DNA of 10,239 bases from Phototrophicales bacterium (GTDB lineage Bacteria; Chloroflexota; Anaerolineae; Aggregatilineales; Phototrophicaceae): NCBI GenBank assembly GCA_002794515.1, contig PGTJ01000066.1, forward strand, positions 1-10,239, written 5' to 3'. Shown here one piece after another: positions 1-6,252 of the stretch (position 1 is the stretch's first letter; every line of letters starts with the position of its first letter). The notes below the pieces were generated by a model. It searched no databases and had not been told where the DNA came from. It saw only the letters and a program-made list of their open reading frames with translations. The position numbers were made by a program, and so were the translations under genes.

Positions 1-574
1 CGTAATCTTTATCTCTGAAAACACGACTATTGCCATTGCCCTGATGGGCATCGAGGTCGATGATGACCGCCTGTGATTGCGATGAGACCGCCCCTTTTTG
101 ATGAAGCGATTCGATGGCAATGGCGACATCGGCATACAAACAAAATCCCTCACCCCGATTGGCGCTGGCGTGATGATAGCCACCACCTAAATTCACCGCC
201 AGTCGATGGGTCATCGCCAATTCTGCCGCCATGATCGTGCCTTGTGTGGCATATTGCATCGGTTTGAGCAAATGCGATTCGATGAGTGCATAGGGAAATG
301 GGGCGATAATCGGCATTTCGATAGCACGGGCAATATAATGGGTAGAACACAACTCGTTCAGATATTCGGGGCTATGCACGCGCAACAAATCATGAACATC
401 AATTGGCATAGTCGGGGCGATGGTATGCAAATCTAACATATCGCCCAATACATTTTTTGCCTCGTTCCATGCACGACTATATTTACGTGTATCGAACGGA
501 TGTAATTTTTCGAGACCCATAAAGTGAATATCATATGCTTCTGAAAAAATGACTTTAGGTTGGATATGTGACAT
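1..574 (-). CDS. Histone deacetylase superfamily protein, class IV (HDAC11-like), C-terminus cut by window edge
   Basis: The first 191 residues of a zinc-dependent deacetylase-fold enzyme are visible; the rest lies beyond base 1. In this superfamily the enzyme hydrolyses acyl-lysine or small acetylated amides in the cytoplasm. Visible signs are HPFD near residues 25-28 (typical of HDAC11-type proteins), a GGGYHHA stretch with the paired active-site histidines at 134-135, then GEGFCLYADVAIAI (141-154) and DLDAHQGNG (173-181), where D175 and H177 are the expected first zinc ligands. The third ligand and the catalytic tyrosine region are outside the window. The ATG at 574 is the natural start because the family N-terminus follows directly; no strong ribosome site is seen. 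It is divergent from the sigma-factor gene. The family assignment is firm. The substrate is unknown: bacterial members may act on acetylated proteins, polyamines or acetoin-related compounds. Confidence 0.88.
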   Translation of the reverse strand, partial: MSHIQPKVIFSEAYDIHFMGLEKLHPFDTRKYSRAWNEAKNVLGDMLDLHTIAPTMPIDVHDLLRVHSPEYLNELCSTHYIARAIEMPIIAPFPYALIESHLLKPMQYATQGTIMAAELAMTHRLAVNLGGGYHHASANRGEGFCLYADVAIAIESLHQKGAVSSQSQAVIIDLDAHQGNGNSRVFRDKDY

Positions 575-616
575 AACAAGATAATCTCAATCTAATTTTT
601 TTGTGGATTTATGATT

Positions 617-622
617 ATTATA
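617..622 (-). promoter_or_regulatory. Candidate -10 box for the deacetylase gene
   Basis: Read on the minus strand this is a perfect TATAAT, 42 bases before the deacetylase ATG, which would give a leader of about 35 bases. No convincing -35 hexamer lies at 16-18 bases spacing; a TTGCGA sits 21 bases upstream. The call rests on the -10 box and its position only. Confidence 0.45.
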
Positions 623-645
623 CCGCGTTTTGCGTGATTTTTCTC

Positions 646-672
646 GCAACTTGGGTTATGATTGATGCGTAT
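646..672 (+). promoter_or_regulatory. Possible ECF-type autoregulatory promoter for the sigma gene
   Basis: GCAAC at 646-650 followed after 17 bases by CGTAT at 668-672 resembles the general ECF promoter pattern (an AAC-containing -35 and a CGT-containing -10). A start site some 7-10 bases further on would fall almost at the GTG start codon at 683, so the message could be leaderless. The -10 part lies inside a perfect 10-base palindrome (GCGTATACGC, 667-676). This is pattern matching, not proof; ECF genes commonly autoregulate. Confidence 0.3.
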
Positions 673-682
673 ACGCTTATAA

Positions 683-1291
683 GTGAAAGACAACACAACC
701 GTGTTCGATGAAACGATTAGCCAATGGGTGAACGCCGCCCTGAATGGCGACCAAGAGGCTTTTGCCGAATTGCTGTATACCTTTCAGGATGCAGTATATA
801 ACCTGTGCTATCGGCTATTGGGAGAACGCACCGAGGCAGAGGATGCCACACAAGAGGCATTCCTCAAAGCCTATTACAACTTATCTCGATACGACCACGA
901 TCGGTCATTCAAGACATGGGTGCTTTCAATAGCCTCGAATCATTGTATCGACCGTTTGCGGAAACGGCGCATGAGCTATGTTTCGATAGATGAGAGCATC
1001 CCCGCCACATTATCCTTAGCCAGTGCCGACCCAGAACCTGAACAAGCCTTGCTCGGTCATGAACGCAGTCAATTGATACAAACCATGCTCAATGACCTGC
1101 AACCCGATTATCGTGCCACAGTCGTCTTGCGGTATTGGTACGATTACTCATATGCCGAAATCGCCGAAATTTTGGGCGATACAGAAAGCGCCATCAAAAG
1201 TCGCTTATACCGCGCACGGCAATTGTTGGCAGAAAAAATGACCACCCCTAGCGATGAAGATTTGCGAAATTCGCTAGAAGAACGGATATAA
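683..1291 (+). CDS. ECF-family RNA polymerase sigma factor
   Basis: A 202-residue sigma-70 family protein of the two-domain ECF type. It redirects RNA polymerase to a small regulon, normally when its anti-sigma partner is inactivated. Region 2 spans about 25-95: DQEAFAELL, then the core-binding and -10 recognition helices with DATQEAFLKAY and FKTWVLSIASNHCIDRLRKRR. A short acidic linker follows (about 100-127). Region 4 spans about 128-185, with a helix-turn-helix around YSYAEIAEILGDTESAIKSR for -35 contact. Length is typical for ECF factors. The start is GTG; the codon just before it is a stop (TAA at 680-682), so no longer in-frame protein is possible, and the next internal Met (residue 97) would remove region 2. 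No clear Shine-Dalgarno precedes the GTG. The downstream gene begins 4 bases after the stop, so the two are probably one operon. Confidence 0.93.
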   Translation: MKDNTTVFDETISQWVNAALNGDQEAFAELLYTFQDAVYNLCYRLLGERTEAEDATQEAFLKAYYNLSRYDHDRSFKTWVLSIASNHCIDRLRKRRMSYVSIDESIPATLSLASADPEPEQALLGHERSQLIQTMLNDLQPDYRATVVLRYWYDYSYAEIAEILGDTESAIKSRLYRARQLLAEKMTTPSDEDLRNSLEERI

Positions 1292-1295
1292 CCCT

Positions 1296-1841
1296 ATGGA
1301 ACGCAAACAACAACTCATGCAAGAATCGCTCGATGAAGCCTTATCGCCTCATGCACTGGCAGAACTCAGCGAGATGCTCGCCCAAAATCCACAAACTGCC
1401 GATGAATATCAGCGCCTGCAAAAAGTCGATGAAATGCTCCGTGTCGCCCCATTTGAACGCGCTCCAAAACGCCTTGCGCTGACCATCATGGCGCGAATCG
1501 CCCAGACTGTACAAGAACAAACCCAACCCACCAGCGAAATCGACATGGCAACACTGCAAGTCGCCGTGCAATTGGTGACAGTCGCCACCCTGCCCTTGTT
1601 AGTCGGCGCGGGCTATATGCTCCTCAATTCGCAAACCGACCCCGAAGCGATCGAGGTGGTGATTGAACAGGTGGCGATGATGCTCATCATGGTCATCAAT
1701 GTGATTGATGTGATGATCGACGAAGCCAAAGAAACCGCCCAAACCGATCCCGAAGCGGCATTAGCGATGCTGACCCTATTGCCCAGCACCTTATTGACAA
1801 TGGTGAGCGAAGTGTTGGGCATTCATGAAGACGAATCATAA
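1296..1841 (+). CDS. Probable membrane anti-sigma factor, lacking a zinc motif
   Basis: A 181-residue protein starting 4 bases after the ECF sigma gene, the usual place for its anti-sigma factor. The cytoplasmic N-terminus (1-70) is helical and charged, with a pattern (SPHALAELSEMLAQNPQTADEY) like the anti-sigma domain that clamps ECF sigma factors. The HxxxCxxC zinc motif is absent, and the whole protein contains no cysteine. A strong membrane helix runs at about 86-111. Two further hydrophobic stretches, about 118-141 and 154-175, are separated by short acidic segments containing TDPEA twice. The expected role is to hold the sigma factor at the membrane until a signal releases it. Assignment rests on position and N-terminal pattern; sequence alone does not prove sigma binding. 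Whether the later hydrophobic stretches cross the membrane or pack as amphipathic helices is unclear. Confidence 0.7.
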   Translation: MERKQQLMQESLDEALSPHALAELSEMLAQNPQTADEYQRLQKVDEMLRVAPFERAPKRLALTIMARIAQTVQEQTQPTSEIDMATLQVAVQLVTVATLPLLVGAGYMLLNSQTDPEAIEVVIEQVAMMLIMVINVIDVMIDEAKETAQTDPEAALAMLTLLPSTLLTMVSEVLGIHEDES

Positions 1842-1847
1842 ATCACA

Positions 1848-2306
1848 TCATGGTTCTATCGTTTCGTCTTGGGGTACGCCTTCCATCTCCATACATTCGG
1901 CGATCCATTTATCGGCATCTTCACGGGAGGTGAACATCACATGAACCGCTCTGGTGCGAAATGATAAAAACGGGCTTATCAAGATTTTTGCCAAACGGTT
2001 GACAAATGAATTGGATAAGATGGTCGCCACATATAATTTTTCGCGGTGCCATGGGGCAGAAGCCAATACCTCACGGGAACGTTTTGCACCATATGGGGTG
2101 AGATTGGTGTTGGGATGACTGAGATCATCTATGAGGAAAAACGCGCCCTCTTCGGGAATTTCTTTCAATGTTTGGAGGGCTAAATCTGCCCAAACATCGA
2201 TCGCTTCATTCAGATTGTTGCCTTGTGTTTGAATAATCACTAATTTACGGTTATGTCGCCATTCACGGGTGACACCATAAGGATAATTTTCAACAATTTG
2301 TGGCAT
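1848..2306 (-). CDS. SpoIIAA/STAS-SEC14-like small protein, function unknown
   Basis: A 152-residue soluble protein with no signal peptide or membrane segment. The pattern of a beta strand (RKLVIIQTQG), a long helix (LNEAIDVWADLALQTLKEI), a strand (GAFFLIDDLSH), a helix, a strand (LYVATILS) and the C-terminal HVMFTSREDADKWIAE resembles STAS/SEC14-like proteins of the SpoIIAA-like group, where the last segment is a helix carrying an 'exxAlaWL'-type motif. No catalytic residues can be named. The ATG is preceded by GAGG about 10 bases upstream on its strand. The stop codon lies only 6 bases from the end of the anti-sigma gene, so the two genes converge tightly. It could bind a small ligand or act as an anti-anti-sigma-like partner. 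That idea comes from fold resemblance and neighbourhood only, and the conserved phosphorylatable serine cannot be assigned. Confidence 0.6.
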   Translation of the reverse strand: MPQIVENYPYGVTREWRHNRKLVIIQTQGNNLNEAIDVWADLALQTLKEIPEEGAFFLIDDLSHPNTNLTPYGAKRSREVLASAPWHREKLYVATILSNSFVNRLAKILISPFLSFRTRAVHVMFTSREDADKWIAECMEMEGVPQDETIEP

Positions 2307-2360
2307 GATATTTTATCCTCACATCTAAATTATTTTATTTAGGCATATCATAGCATCATT

Positions 2361-2369
2361 TGCTATAAT
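2361..2369 (+). promoter_or_regulatory. Extended -10 promoter of the transketolase gene
   Basis: TGCTATAAT fits the extended -10 consensus TGnTATAAT exactly. Such promoters can work with a poor -35 box, and none is evident here. Transcription would start near 2376, giving a leader of about 44 bases that contains the ribosome site at 2409-2414. Confidence 0.6.
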
Positions 2370-2388
2370 AAGTGCGGTTTCAGACCAT

Positions 2389-2417
2389 TTTATAACCACA
2401 GACGAAATAGAGGGCAA
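2389..2417 (-). promoter_or_regulatory. Sigma-A type promoter for the STAS-like gene
   Basis: On the minus strand TTGCCC (2412-2417) and TATAAA (2389-2394) are separated by 17 bases, matching the housekeeping layout with 4/6 and 5/6 consensus positions. Transcription would start near 2382, about 76 bases before the ATG at 2306. Its start region runs toward the opposing transketolase promoter, and its -35 overlaps the transketolase ribosome site. Confidence 0.5.
2409..2414 (+). promoter_or_regulatory. Ribosome binding site that fixes the TTG start of transketolase
   Basis: AGAGGG ends 5 bases before the TTG at 2420. The next in-frame Met is residue 21, inside the conserved N-terminal helix just before the SGHPG motif, so the TTG with this site is the only sensible start. 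Confidence 0.75.
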
Positions 2418-2419
2418 TC

Positions 2420-4420
2420 TTGAAAACTGTAACACACGAAGTTGAACTGTTATCTATCAACACGATTCGCACATTGGCGATGGATGCCGTGCAAAAAGCC
2501 AATAGCGGGCATCCTGGCTTGCCGATGGGTGCGGCGACGATGGCATATACGCTATGGCATTATCATCTGCGCCATAATCCCACCAATCCGTCATGGGCAA
2601 ATCGTGACCGCTTCGTCCTGAGTGCAGGACATGGTTCAATGTTGCTATATGCCTTGTTACACCTCACAGGGTATGACTTATCATTGGATGAGATCAAAAA
2701 TTTCCGCCAATGGGGGAGCAAAACGCCCGGTCATCCCGAAGCGCATATCACCCCTGGTGTCGAGACGACCACGGGTCCGTTGGGGCAAGGGGTGGCGAAT
2801 GCCGTGGGCATGGCATTGGCAGAGGCATATTTAGCCAATTATTTCAACCGACCCAACCATACCATCATCGACCATTACACCTATGTGATTGCAGGTGATG
2901 GTGATTTGATGGAAGGGGTATGTATGGAAGCCTGTGCCTTAGCAGGACATTGGGGCTTGGGCAAACTGATTGTGCTATACGATTCAAACGATATTACGTT
3001 GGATGGTGAAGCCAGCATGACCTTCACCGAAGACATCCGCGCCCGTCATGAGGCGTGGGGTTGGCAGGTGATTGATGTGGCAGATGGCAACGACATCCAA
3101 GCCATTCATCACGCGATTGAATCGGCAAAGACCGAACCATCGCGCCCCAGTTTGCTCATCATCAAGACGGTTATCGGTTATGGTAGCCCTAATAAAGCTG
3201 GCACAAGCAAAGCACACGGGTCGCCATTGGGCGCAGATGAAATCGCCCTGACCAAAAAAGCCTATGGTTGGGATTATGAACCATTCCACATCCCACAAGA
3301 GGCGCTCGATCACTTCCGAACCGCCATTGAGCGCGGTATGGCAGATGATGCCATGTGGCAAGCACGATTAATCGCCTATCGTGCCAGCTATCCCGAATTG
3401 GGCAAACAACTCGATTCGGTCTTGGCGGGCGAATTGCCCGATGGCTGGGATGCCGATTTACCCACCTTCCCCGCCGATAAACCAGTTGCTACGCGCAATG
3501 CCTCTGGCAAAGTGTTGAATGCCATTGCCAAACGCATTCCCACCATGATAGGCGGTGATGCCGACCTAGCAGGAAGCACCAAAACACTCATAGATGGTGC
3601 TGGCAATACAGGGCATCTGCATCCCACCGCACGCAATGTGCGTTTTGGTGTGCGCGAACATGCCATGGGGGCGATTGTCAATGGCTTGGCATTGCATGGG
3701 GGTATTTTGCGCCCCTACAGCGCCACATTTCTCACCTTTAGCGATTATATGCGCCCGGCTATCCGTTTGGGCGCACTGATGGAACTGCCCGCGATATATG
3801 TCTTTACGCACGATAGCATTGGGCTTGGCGAGGATGGTCCCACGCATCAACCAATAGAACACGTTATGAGCCTGCGCCTGATACCCAATTTATATGTGTT
3901 CCGTCCTGCCGATGCCAACGAGACAGTCGCCGCATGGCAATCTGCCATCTTGATGGGCAAACCCAGCACCTTGATATTCACCCGTCAAGATTTGCCCGTG
4001 TTGCCCGATGTCGAACTGGTGCAATCTGGCACGGCACATGGTGGATATGTCCTCGCCGATAGCGAAGGCACACCACAGGTCATCCTGATGGCGACAGGCA
4101 GTGAAGTATCACTGGCGATGGAAGCCTATCATCAACTCCGCCAAGAGGGGGTGAAGGTGCGGGTGGTATCGATGCCCTGTTGGGAATTATTCGATGAACA
4201 AGATGCCGCCTATCAAGAGAGTGTCTTGCCAAAACGGGTCAAAGCACGGGTGAGCATCGAGGCGGGCGTGACCACAGGCTGGCAAAAATATGTCGGCTCA
4301 GATGGTGTTGCGATTGGCATTGACCATTTTGGTGCATCTGCCCCATATGAACGGTTATATCAAGAATTCGGTCTGACAGTCGGGCGCATCGTGGATGTGG
4401 CAAAGGGATTAATCAAGTAA
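2420..4420 (+). CDS. tkt: Transketolase (EC 2.2.1.1)
   Basis: A complete 666-residue transketolase. It uses thiamine diphosphate and a divalent metal to move two-carbon ketol units between sugar phosphates in the non-oxidative pentose phosphate (and Calvin) pathways, as a cytoplasmic homodimer. The family's active-site residues appear in order and in register with E. coli TktA: H31 (SGHPG), H71 (AGHGS), H105, GPLGQG (119-124), the ThDP/metal motif GDGDLMEG (159-166) with D160 and E165, N190, H266 (AHGS), S386, the cofactor-activating glutamate E413 (FGVREHAMG) and H476 (GPTHQP). The three domains (PP, Pyr, C-terminal) are all present and length matches the family. The start is TTG with a good ribosome site. 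It appears monocistronic: its own promoter lies upstream and a stem-loop lies just after the stop. Carbon-fixation and catabolic roles cannot be told apart from this window. Confidence 0.97.
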   Translation: MKTVTHEVELLSINTIRTLAMDAVQKANSGHPGLPMGAATMAYTLWHYHLRHNPTNPSWANRDRFVLSAGHGSMLLYALLHLTGYDLSLDEIKNFRQWGSKTPGHPEAHITPGVETTTGPLGQGVANAVGMALAEAYLANYFNRPNHTIIDHYTYVIAGDGDLMEGVCMEACALAGHWGLGKLIVLYDSNDITLDGEASMTFTEDIRARHEAWGWQVIDVADGNDIQAIHHAIESAKTEPSRPSLLIIKTVIGYGSPNKAGTSKAHGSPLGADEIALTKKAYGWDYEPFHIPQEALDHFRTAIERGMADDAMWQARLIAYRASYPELGKQLDSVLAGELPDGWDADLPTFPADKPVATRNASGKVLNAIAKRIPTMIGGDADLAGSTKTLIDGAGNTGHLHPTARNVRFGVREHAMGAIVNGLALHGGILRPYSATFLTFSDYMRPAIRLGALMELPAIYVFTHDSIGLGEDGPTHQPIEHVMSLRLIPNLYVFRPADANETVAAWQSAILMGKPSTLIFTRQDLPVLPDVELVQSGTAHGGYVLADSEGTPQVILMATGSEVSLAMEAYHQLRQEGVKVRVVSMPCWELFDEQDAAYQESVLPKRVKARVSIEAGVTTGWQKYVGSDGVAIGIDHFGASAPYERLYQEFGLTVGRIVDVAKGLIK

Positions 4421-4430
4421 CATGCTACAC

Positions 4431-4457
4431 GGGGCATGATGATAGCCGTCATGCCCC
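4431..4457. terminator. Stem-loop between convergent genes, likely bidirectional terminator
   Basis: GGGGCATGA (4431-4439) pairs perfectly with TCATGCCCC (4449-4457) around a 9-base loop. It sits 10 bases after the transketolase stop and 11 bases before the end of the opposing FHA gene, so it can serve both. There is no long T run on either side, so it may be a weak or factor-assisted terminator. Confidence 0.6.
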
Positions 4458-4468
4458 AGATGGCAACT

Positions 4469-6160
4469 TTAACGATACGGGGGATATGGATTATTATATG
4501 GTGGTTGTTGTGGCGGATACATCATCTGTTGTTTTTGTAGGGTGCGCTTGGATGTTGATAACATCAAAAACAATAATCCTGAAGAAATCACACCAAATCC
4601 AATGCCGATTAAGATATAGATAAGCCGTTCATCGCTAATTCCGCCTTGATAGAGCTGGTTGGTTGCCAAACTAACCAAAACTGGAGATAAGTCTCGACTA
4701 AGAACAACGATTATAGTAACCACCTGAGATACAAAATCAACTGATAATAACCAATCAAGAACAATCCATAAAACAGCCACAACAATAGCCATAGCTGTAG
4801 ATAATCTTTTGTCTCCGTTATTGCCAATACGATTTAATTGCGATAATCCAAACCCGATAGAAAGCCCAATAGCAATACGCCGAAGCCATAATAATACCAA
4901 TAACACAGTTGGGTTATTGATATTTGAAAGAGATATAAGAAGCCCAAAACCAACAGTAACAACGGTAACGACCACACCCGCCACCAAAATTGTCGTAAAG
5001 CTCAATGGTTTAACGACTTGCATTAACACAAGTCCTAATAAGAAAAATGCTAGTGCATATAACCCGCTTGAGAGTGCAATTTTCAAATTAGCATTGGATG
5101 TCGAATCAGGCGCAAGAACTGATAACTCATACATAATAAAATGATACAATCCAAAGAATATCGCCCCTGCTATCACCGAAATCATTAACCCAACAAATGA
5201 AAATCCACCGCTTGCTGGTGCATACCCGCCCATATAAGCCATTTGTGGCTGTCCATACGGACTAGGTGGCTGGGCATAGGGATTGGGTGGCTGGGCATAG
5301 GGATTGGGTGGCTGGGCATAGGGATTTTGCGGTGGCTGGGCATAGGGATTGGGTGGCTGGGCATAGGGATTGGGTGGCTGGGCATAGGGATTTTGCGGTG
5401 GCTGAGCATAGGGATTGGGTGGCTGGGCATAGGGATTTTGCGGTGGCTGGGCATAGGGATTTTGGGGTAATTGTGTATAGGGATTCGTCTGTTGCCCATA
5501 GGGATTTTGCGGTGGCTGATTATAAGGATCATTCGGTTGGCTGGGTAGCTTCTGGTCGGGTTGCCCATAGGGATTAGGGGTTGGTGTGCCATAGGGATTA
5601 GTGGCTGGTGTGCTACCAAACGGATTGTGCGGTGGCTGATTATAAGGATTATTTGGTTGGCTGGGTGGCTTCTGGTCAGGTTGCTCATAGGGATTGGGGG
5701 TTGGTGTGCTACCAAATGGATTTTGTGGTGGTGGCGAGATCACAGGCTGTTGCGATGTAGGGGGTTTTGTCATGGCGATATTGGTCGCCATATAATCATC
5801 ACCTTGTGAAAACCCTTCTTCGATGATGAATTGTATTTTAATCGATTGTGGCAAATTCCCCAAGCGAATTTCATCATTCATCACCAGAGGTCTGCCATCC
5901 GCAAACACTTGTTCCCCATTCACATACGTCCCCGCGCTACTGGGTTTGCCATCTACTGAGCCATCAATCACGACATAACCATCCCCAACATAACGGATAT
6001 GACAATGCCGATTCGAGATATAACTATATTCTGGCGTGCTTTCAAATTGCAAATTAGCATCTTTGCCACGCCCAATGATGAACACGGCACCTGGGTCTCT
6101 GGGCAAAGGAAATTCGCGTGGCATCCCGCCCATTTGTACACGAACTTTGGCTTGAGTCAT
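4469..6160 (-). CDS. FHA-domain protein with Pro/Tyr-rich repeat linker and polytopic membrane domain
   Basis: A 563-residue protein in three parts. Residues 1-116 form an FHA domain, the phosphothreonine-peptide reader fold, with all signature elements: IGRG (29-32), SNRHCHI (49-55) and GTYVNG (77-82). Residues about 133-306 are a low-complexity linker rich in Pro, Asn, Tyr and Gln, including nine tandem NPYAQPP(Q) units. Residues about 320-536 hold at least six hydrophobic segments (321-345, 359-383, 388-412, 417-440, 455-474, 512-535; 477-487 is weaker), followed by a short QPPYNNPYPPYR-type tail echoing the linker. FHA and tail would lie in the cytoplasm, where Ser/Thr kinases act. The membrane part matches no family I can name. 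The gene has its own promoter at 6210-6238, and an AAGGA-like site lies about 11 bases before the ATG. A role as a membrane-anchored phospho-reader or scaffold is inferred from the architecture. Confidence 0.85.
   Translation of the reverse strand: MTQAKVRVQMGGMPREFPLPRDPGAVFIIGRGKDANLQFESTPEYSYISNRHCHIRYVGDGYVVIDGSVDGKPSSAGTYVNGEQVFADGRPLVMNDEIRLGNLPQSIKIQFIIEEGFSQGDDYMATNIAMTKPPTSQQPVISPPPQNPFGSTPTPNPYEQPDQKPPSQPNNPYNQPPHNPFGSTPATNPYGTPTPNPYGQPDQKLPSQPNDPYNQPPQNPYGQQTNPYTQLPQNPYAQPPQNPYAQPPNPYAQPPQNPYAQPPNPYAQPPNPYAQPPQNPYAQPPNPYAQPPNPYAQPPSPYGQPQMAYMGGYAPASGGFSFVGLMISVIAGAIFFGLYHFIMYELSVLAPDSTSNANLKIALSSGLYALAFFLLGLVLMQVVKPLSFTTILVAGVVVTVVTVGFGLLISLSNINNPTVLLVLLWLRRIAIGLSIGFGLSQLNRIGNNGDKRLSTAMAIVVAVLWIVLDWLLSVDFVSQVVTIIVVLSRDLSPVLVSLATNQLYQGGISDERLIYILIGIGFGVISSGLLFLMLSTSKRTLQKQQMMYPPQQPPYNNPYPPYR
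5264..5461 (-). repeat. Coding tandem repeat, nine NPYAQPP(Q) units
   Basis: Nine units of 21 or 24 bases encode NPYAQPP with or without an extra Gln (residues 234-299 of the FHA protein). The 24-base units carry an added CAA codon. In protein order the Gln-bearing units are 1, 3 and 6. Units are nearly identical at DNA level (one substitution in unit 3, read on the plus strand as GGCTGAGCA instead of GGCTGGGCA), which indicates recent expansion or homogenisation. All length differences are multiples of three, so the frame is kept. Confidence 0.92.
5510..5722 (-). repeat. Older imperfect duplication in the same linker
   Basis: Residues 147-177 and 179-217 of the FHA protein are two copies of one module: NPFGSTP..., then NPY(E/G)QPDQK(P/L)PSQPN(N/D)PYNQPP. 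The second copy carries 8 extra residues around TNPYGTP. The copies have diverged more than the NPYAQPP units, so this duplication looks older than the tandem expansion next to it. Confidence 0.8.
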
Positions 6161-6201
6161 AATCTTGATTATCCTTTATTAGCACCATGTGACTGCTCTT
6201 G

Positions 6202-6214
6202 ATAATCTGATTAT
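6202..6214. promoter_or_regulatory. Possible operator, inverted repeat ATAATC-T-GATTAT
   Basis: A perfect 6+6 inverted repeat with a single central base overlaps the -10 box (6210-6215) of the FHA-gene promoter. A dimeric repressor bound here would block the promoter. The sequence is AT-rich, so chance is a real alternative; a further GATTATC lies at 6166-6172. Confidence 0.3.
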
Positions 6215-6238
6215 GACCTCAATTGAAAGATTTTGCAA
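6210..6238 (-). promoter_or_regulatory. Sigma-A type promoter of the FHA gene
   Basis: On the minus strand TTGCAA (6233-6238) and CATAAT (6210-6215) are 17 bases apart, with 4/6 and 5/6 consensus matches. Transcription would begin near 6203, about 43 bases before the ATG at 6160. It separates the FHA gene from the permease gene upstream on the same strand, so the FHA gene need not rely on read-through. Confidence 0.6.
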
Positions 6239-6252
6239 CAAATTATAAAAAC

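Noticed and set aside
206..436. Open frame on the plus strand opposite the deacetylase
   Set aside because: It lies wholly opposite a gene with clear family motifs, lacks a ribosome site and its translation shows no domain.
1828..1870. Inverted repeat AAGACGAA/TTCGTCTT across the convergent anti-sigma and STAS-like gene ends
   Set aside because: The 27-base loop, absence of a T run and position inside both coding ends make a real terminator doubtful; kept only as a note.
5264..5461. CRISPR-like direct repeats
   Set aside because: There are no unique spacers; the 21/24-base units abut directly and are in frame with the FHA protein.
5185..5715. Long open frames on both strands across the repeat (repetitive MPSHPIP- and AGHRDWV-like translations)
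   Set aside because: They are out-of-frame shadows of the NPYAQPP minisatellite; because unit lengths are multiples of three every frame stays open. No start signals or family resemblance.
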